A program made the translations under genes and the position numbers. Shown here piece by piece: positions 16,654 to 19,077 of a stretch of DNA of 19,077 bases (positions are counted from its first letter, which is position 1; each line of letters starts with the position of its first letter). Below the pieces are notes generated by a model. The model did no database searches. It worked only from the letters and a program-made list of their open reading frames with translations, and was not told the DNA's origin. Location: assembly GCA_030040725.1 (NCBI GenBank), contig JASHTD010000430.1:1-19077 (forward strand), given 5' to 3'. This stretch comes from Candidatus Sulfotelmatobacter sp. (GTDB taxonomy: Bacteria; Acidobacteriota; Terriglobia; Terriglobales; Acidobacteriaceae).

Positions 16654-18222
16654 ATGGCTCACTACCCGATTTCCGAGCCGGACTCCGATCGCTCAGAACC
16701 CTCTTCCGATCGGGCAGATGCGCCGTCCGCATCCCCTTTCTCATCGAGCGGCCGACTCCGCGAAATGCCTCGCCGTGCGGCAGAAGGGCCGGAGTTTGAA
16801 TCGGATCTGGCAGAACTGACGGCCAAATTTTCTTCGGATGAAGGTGGGCAGCTACCGGCGGAGCTTTCGGTCGACCTGGCGCTAGAAGTTGTCCTGCACG
16901 AAATTGTGGAGCAGGCATGCGCGGCCACCGGGGCGAGCGGCGCGGCAGTGATTCTGCACCGCGACGGGGAGTGGGTGTGTCGCGCCAGCACGGGGGCAAG
17001 TGCGCCCCCGTTAGGCGCGCGATTAAGCGGCGAATCGGGTCTGATTGCGGAGTGCATCCGGACGCGGCAAACGCAGCAATGTGAGGACGCGCAGGCGGAT
17101 GCGCGGGTGGACGCTCGGGTCTGCAGAAATCTTGGAATACGCTCGGCCATTGCGCTTCCCGTGATACAGAATGAAGCGCTGCTGGGAGTATTTGCCGCAT
17201 TCTCGCCGCGCGAAGGTCTGTTTAAAGAGGGCGTGGAGAATGCTCTGCGGGTGTTTTCGGAATATGTGCTGAGCAGCGTCGCCCAAGCGGCAGAGCCAGG
17301 CATAACCCTGCAGCAAGAGGTAACGGCACCGCCGATCGCTCAAGAAGCCTCAGGACCGGAATCGAGCGCGGAAGACAGGAAGACGGAGATTGAAGATACG
17401 AAGGTTGCAGATATCTCTGTTGGACCTAGGGCCACGGTGGGCCCAGCGGGGCCGCTTGCGCATGAATTGGGCAGCGTGAATCTGTTGGAAGTCCTCGAAG
17501 AAAAGCGAGCCGAGACCCCACCTCAAGGAGGAGCTACCTGGAGACACCGCGCTATTAAGCTGACCACGTGGGTAATGGCTGCGATGGTCCTGGGATTTGC
17601 TGTGCTGCTGACAGCGATTGCGGGCGAACGCCTGATGGGAAACGGAGGAGGTAGCCATCGTCGCACTGCCAACGGTCCCAACCCCGCCGCTATCCCGGGC
17701 AATTCGGGAACAGAAATAAGAGCTGCTCAACAAGCGGCGAATGCGGCAGTTGATCAGACTGCGCCAACCAGGAACCGGTCGACATCGGGCGATCTGCGCG
17801 TGGCCCAGGGAGGTCTCGTTGTTTACGACAACGGAAAAGAGATTTTTCGGGAAAACGATGGACCTGTTGCTGCAGCGAAAAACCGTAAGGCGGAAACCGA
17901 AACAGCGGCAAGCGTAGTCGAGCCTGCGGAAATGTATGAACTGGCGTCCGCAACGGCGGAAGGCCGATTAGTGCATCGTGTGGAGCCGGCTTATCCTGAA
18001 GCGGCACGGAGCCAGGGGATTCAGGGGCAGGTTGTGCTGCAGGTGCTTGCCGGGCATGACGGGAACGTGGAGAAGGTGGGCCTGATTCAGGGTGATGCCA
18101 TTCTCGCGGAAGCGGCGATGGCCGCGGTGAAGCAGTGGCGATTCCGACCACTTGTGGTTTCGCGAAGACCGGTCGACATGGAGACGACTGTGACCCTCGA
18201 TTTCAGGCTGCCAGGACAGTAA
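16654..18222 (+). CDS. GAF domain-transmembrane-TonB C-terminal fusion protein
   Basis: The 522-residue protein starts at ATG 16654; an in-frame TTG at 16642 is the alternative. After a Ser/Pro-rich N-terminus, residues about 75-210 form a GAF-type sensor domain (VLHEIVEQACAATGASGAAV, then GIRSAIALPVIQNEALLGVF). One transmembrane helix lies at about 304-326, then a periplasmic Ala/Asn-rich linker. A TonB C-terminal domain follows at about 438-522 (VEPAYPEAARSQGIQGQV, AAMAAVKQWRFRP). TonB normally carries proton-motive energy to outer-membrane receptors. Here a cytoplasmic ligand- or redox-sensing GAF domain replaces the usual short N-terminus, so it may link a signal inside the cell to the envelope. 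No ExbB/ExbD gene is nearby. I recall similar fusions as typical of Acidobacteriota. Confidence 0.88.
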   Translation: MAHYPISEPDSDRSEPSSDRADAPSASPFSSSGRLREMPRRAAEGPEFESDLAELTAKFSSDEGGQLPAELSVDLALEVVLHEIVEQACAATGASGAAVILHRDGEWVCRASTGASAPPLGARLSGESGLIAECIRTRQTQQCEDAQADARVDARVCRNLGIRSAIALPVIQNEALLGVFAAFSPREGLFKEGVENALRVFSEYVLSSVAQAAEPGITLQQEVTAPPIAQEASGPESSAEDRKTEIEDTKVADISVGPRATVGPAGPLAHELGSVNLLEVLEEKRAETPPQGGATWRHRAIKLTTWVMAAMVLGFAVLLTAIAGERLMGNGGGSHRRTANGPNPAAIPGNSGTEIRAAQQAANAAVDQTAPTRNRSTSGDLRVAQGGLVVYDNGKEIFRENDGPVAAAKNRKAETETAASVVEPAEMYELASATAEGRLVHRVEPAYPEAARSQGIQGQVVLQVLAGHDGNVEKVGLIQGDAILAEAAMAAVKQWRFRPLVVSRRPVDMETTVTLDFRLPGQ

Positions 18223-18558
18223 ATCACGCAATCAGTCGGATCACTAAATCACCTCTTTTCTGTTACTAAGAAGATGTTTCTAAAGGGAAGAAGTCGGTCT
18301 ATAGGGTCTTTAGTCTCTTAACTTCCTACCTCTTGCAATAAATTGCGATGGCACGTAGTCTCGGTGCAATTGAGCTGGTTCTGATTTCAGTCGTACCTCT
18401 CCCCAACCAAGCGATAAGAGATTAACTCTGCAGCGTCTTCGGCTTTCGCATTACGTCGCAATTCGGTAGTCTCCCGGGTGAAATTGAGACCTGGAAGGCG
18501 GGCGAAGTGACGGGACGCGCTGCACAACTAGATTGGAATTTCAGAGGAGAAAAGATCC
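18223..18558. other. Intergenic region upstream of the DUF5989 gene, possible structured leader
   Basis: This 336-base stretch shows no gene. The first half is AT-richer than its neighbours and has no clear terminator. The second half can form three nested helices (18429-18524) ending about 18 bases before the Shine-Dalgarno site of the next gene. It matches no riboswitch class that I recognise. Confidence 0.4.
18429..18524 (+). promoter_or_regulatory. Possible structured 5' leader of the DUF5989 gene
   Basis: Outer stem: TGCAGC+GTC (18429-18437) with GAC+GCTGCA (18514-18524, a GC bulge between). Middle stem: CTTTCGC (18443-18449) with GCGAAG (18502-18507), one bulged T. Inner stem: GTCTC (18469-18473) with GAGAC (18486-18490). 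The helices are nested in order. Chance pairing cannot be excluded. Confidence 0.3.
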
Positions 18559-18735
18559 ATGTCGTTTTTTCGGAGCGCTGCTCGAAATATGAGGACCGCC
18601 GGCGAGCTGTTTTCGTTTTTTGGAGGGCGCCGTTGGTGGGTTCTGCCGATCATTATTACCCTGTTTCTGCTGGGAGCCTTCATTGTCGTCGCGCAAAGCT
18701 CCTCGCTCGCTCCTTTCATCTACACCATGTTTTAA
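18559..18735 (+). CDS. Small membrane protein, DUF5989 family
   Basis: A 58-residue ORF starts at ATG 18559 after AGAGGAG at nine bases. It has a basic, aromatic N-terminus, the GRRWWVLPIIIT entry to a single transmembrane helix (about 27-46), and ends VAQSSSLAPFIYTMF. The WWxLPI...AQxSxLAPFIYTxF pattern and length are those of DUF5989, tiny membrane proteins often encoded beside SGNH hydrolases, carbamoyltransferases and SxtJ-like proteins in polysaccharide or natural-product loci. Here the following gene is SGNH-like, which fits. The role is unknown; a membrane partner or scaffold for the neighbouring enzyme is possible (inference). Confidence 0.85.
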   Translation: MSFFRSAARNMRTAGELFSFFGGRRWWVLPIIITLFLLGAFIVVAQSSSLAPFIYTMF

Positions 18736-18741
18736 GCAAGC

Positions 18742-18768
18742 GGCCGGGCACAGTTCTTGTGCCTGGCC
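18742..18768 (+). other. Intercistronic hairpin between DUF5989 and SGNH-like genes
   Basis: GGCCGGGCAC and GTGCCTGGCC form a 10-bp stem with one G-U pair around a 7-base loop. No U-run follows (AAATTAATTTG), so a simple terminator is unlikely. A stability or processing element that changes the ratio of the two products is possible. Confidence 0.5.
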
Positions 18769-18828
18769 AAATTAATTTGATCCGGAAAGAGGAGCATCCG
18801 GGCGGAGAGCAAGGGAGTGTTTTCTGAA

Positions 18829-19077
18829 ATGAGCGAGACGCTTACGGCAACTGGCAATAGTACAAAGAAGAGTTCTGGAAAGCACGGATTTCTAAAGGGC
18901 CTGTTGGGAATATTCATCCTGTGCCTGCTGCTGGAAGGCACGCTGCGGTTATTCGGATTCGGGCACTACACAATTTACCGGCCTGATGAACGGCTGCTGT
19001 GGGTACCGGAACCGGGAACCACGCTCACCGTCGTGAATCATCTGCCGATCACGATCAACAATCAGGGATTCCGGTAC
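18829..19077 (+). CDS. SGNH-hydrolase-like membrane protein (partial, C-terminus outside window)
   Basis: Eighty-three residues are visible from ATG 18829, with AAGGGAG 11 bases upstream. A short polar N-terminus leads to one transmembrane segment (about 21-42, GLLGIFILCLLLEGTLRLFGF in outline). Then come YTIYRPDERLLWVPEPG and ITINNQGFR, the lead-in typical of membrane-anchored SGNH/GDSL hydrolase-like proteins that modify surface glycans. The catalytic GDS block would lie beyond the right edge, so activity cannot be confirmed. It follows the DUF5989 gene by 93 bases, a known pairing. Confidence 0.7.
   Translation, partial: MSETLTATGNSTKKSSGKHGFLKGLLGIFILCLLLEGTLRLFGFGHYTIYRPDERLLWVPEPGTTLTVVNHLPITINNQGFRY

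Noticed and set aside
18354..18374. Sigma-54 promoter suggested by TGGCACG
   Set aside because: The required GC element is not at the correct spacing after the GG.

Overview
The window looks like a chromosomal segment from an Acidobacteriota bacterium of the Terriglobia type (Koribacter/Sulfotelmatobacter-like). This is inferred from moderately high GC, GAF-TonB and receiver-PilZ fusions, large minor-pilin operons, many secreted or lipoprotein genes, and weak Shine-Dalgarno sites. No rRNA, tRNA, CRISPR array or transposase gene was seen.

Layout: (1) 1-329, minus: N-terminus of a lipoprotein with an arylsulfotransferase-type N-terminal domain. (2) 617-1927, minus: a membrane-anchored DUF3179 protein whose frame is split by one in-frame UGA. 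The UGA sits at the first cysteine of the family's YCxLC motif and is followed by a hairpin with a GGUCU loop. I read it as one selenocysteine gene (UxxC), not two ORFs or a pseudogene, and this is the most interesting item here. (3) 2182-7913, minus: a four-gene minor pilin operon (FimT/GspH-like, PilV, PilW, and a 1073-residue PilX-like prepilin) closed by a strong terminator. Three of the four pilins carry calcium-loop-like motifs. (4) 8219-10074, plus: a receiver-PilZ-PilZ protein, probably a c-di-GMP effector, divergent from the pilin operon, then a zinc-ribbon membrane protein. A CRP/FNR-type palindrome lies in the divergent gap.

(5) 10188-11819, minus: a secreted S10 serine carboxypeptidase. 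(6) 11931-14366, minus: UDP-glucose 6-dehydrogenase and UDP-glucuronate decarboxylase, which together convert UDP-glucose to UDP-xylose for surface polysaccharide. The start of the second gene is preceded by two tandem copies of its own start region. (7) 14616-16502, minus: a large Ig-like lipoprotein of a secreted family. (8) 16654-18222, plus: a GAF-transmembrane-TonB fusion. (9) 18559 to the end, plus: a 58-residue DUF5989 membrane protein and the N-terminus of an SGNH-hydrolase-like membrane protein, preceded by a possibly structured leader. This pair often accompanies polysaccharide-modification loci.

Overall the segment is about the cell envelope: pili and their probable c-di-GMP control, nucleotide-sugar supply, and secreted or lipid-anchored proteins. 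The possible selenoprotein is a redox protein of unknown function in the same setting.
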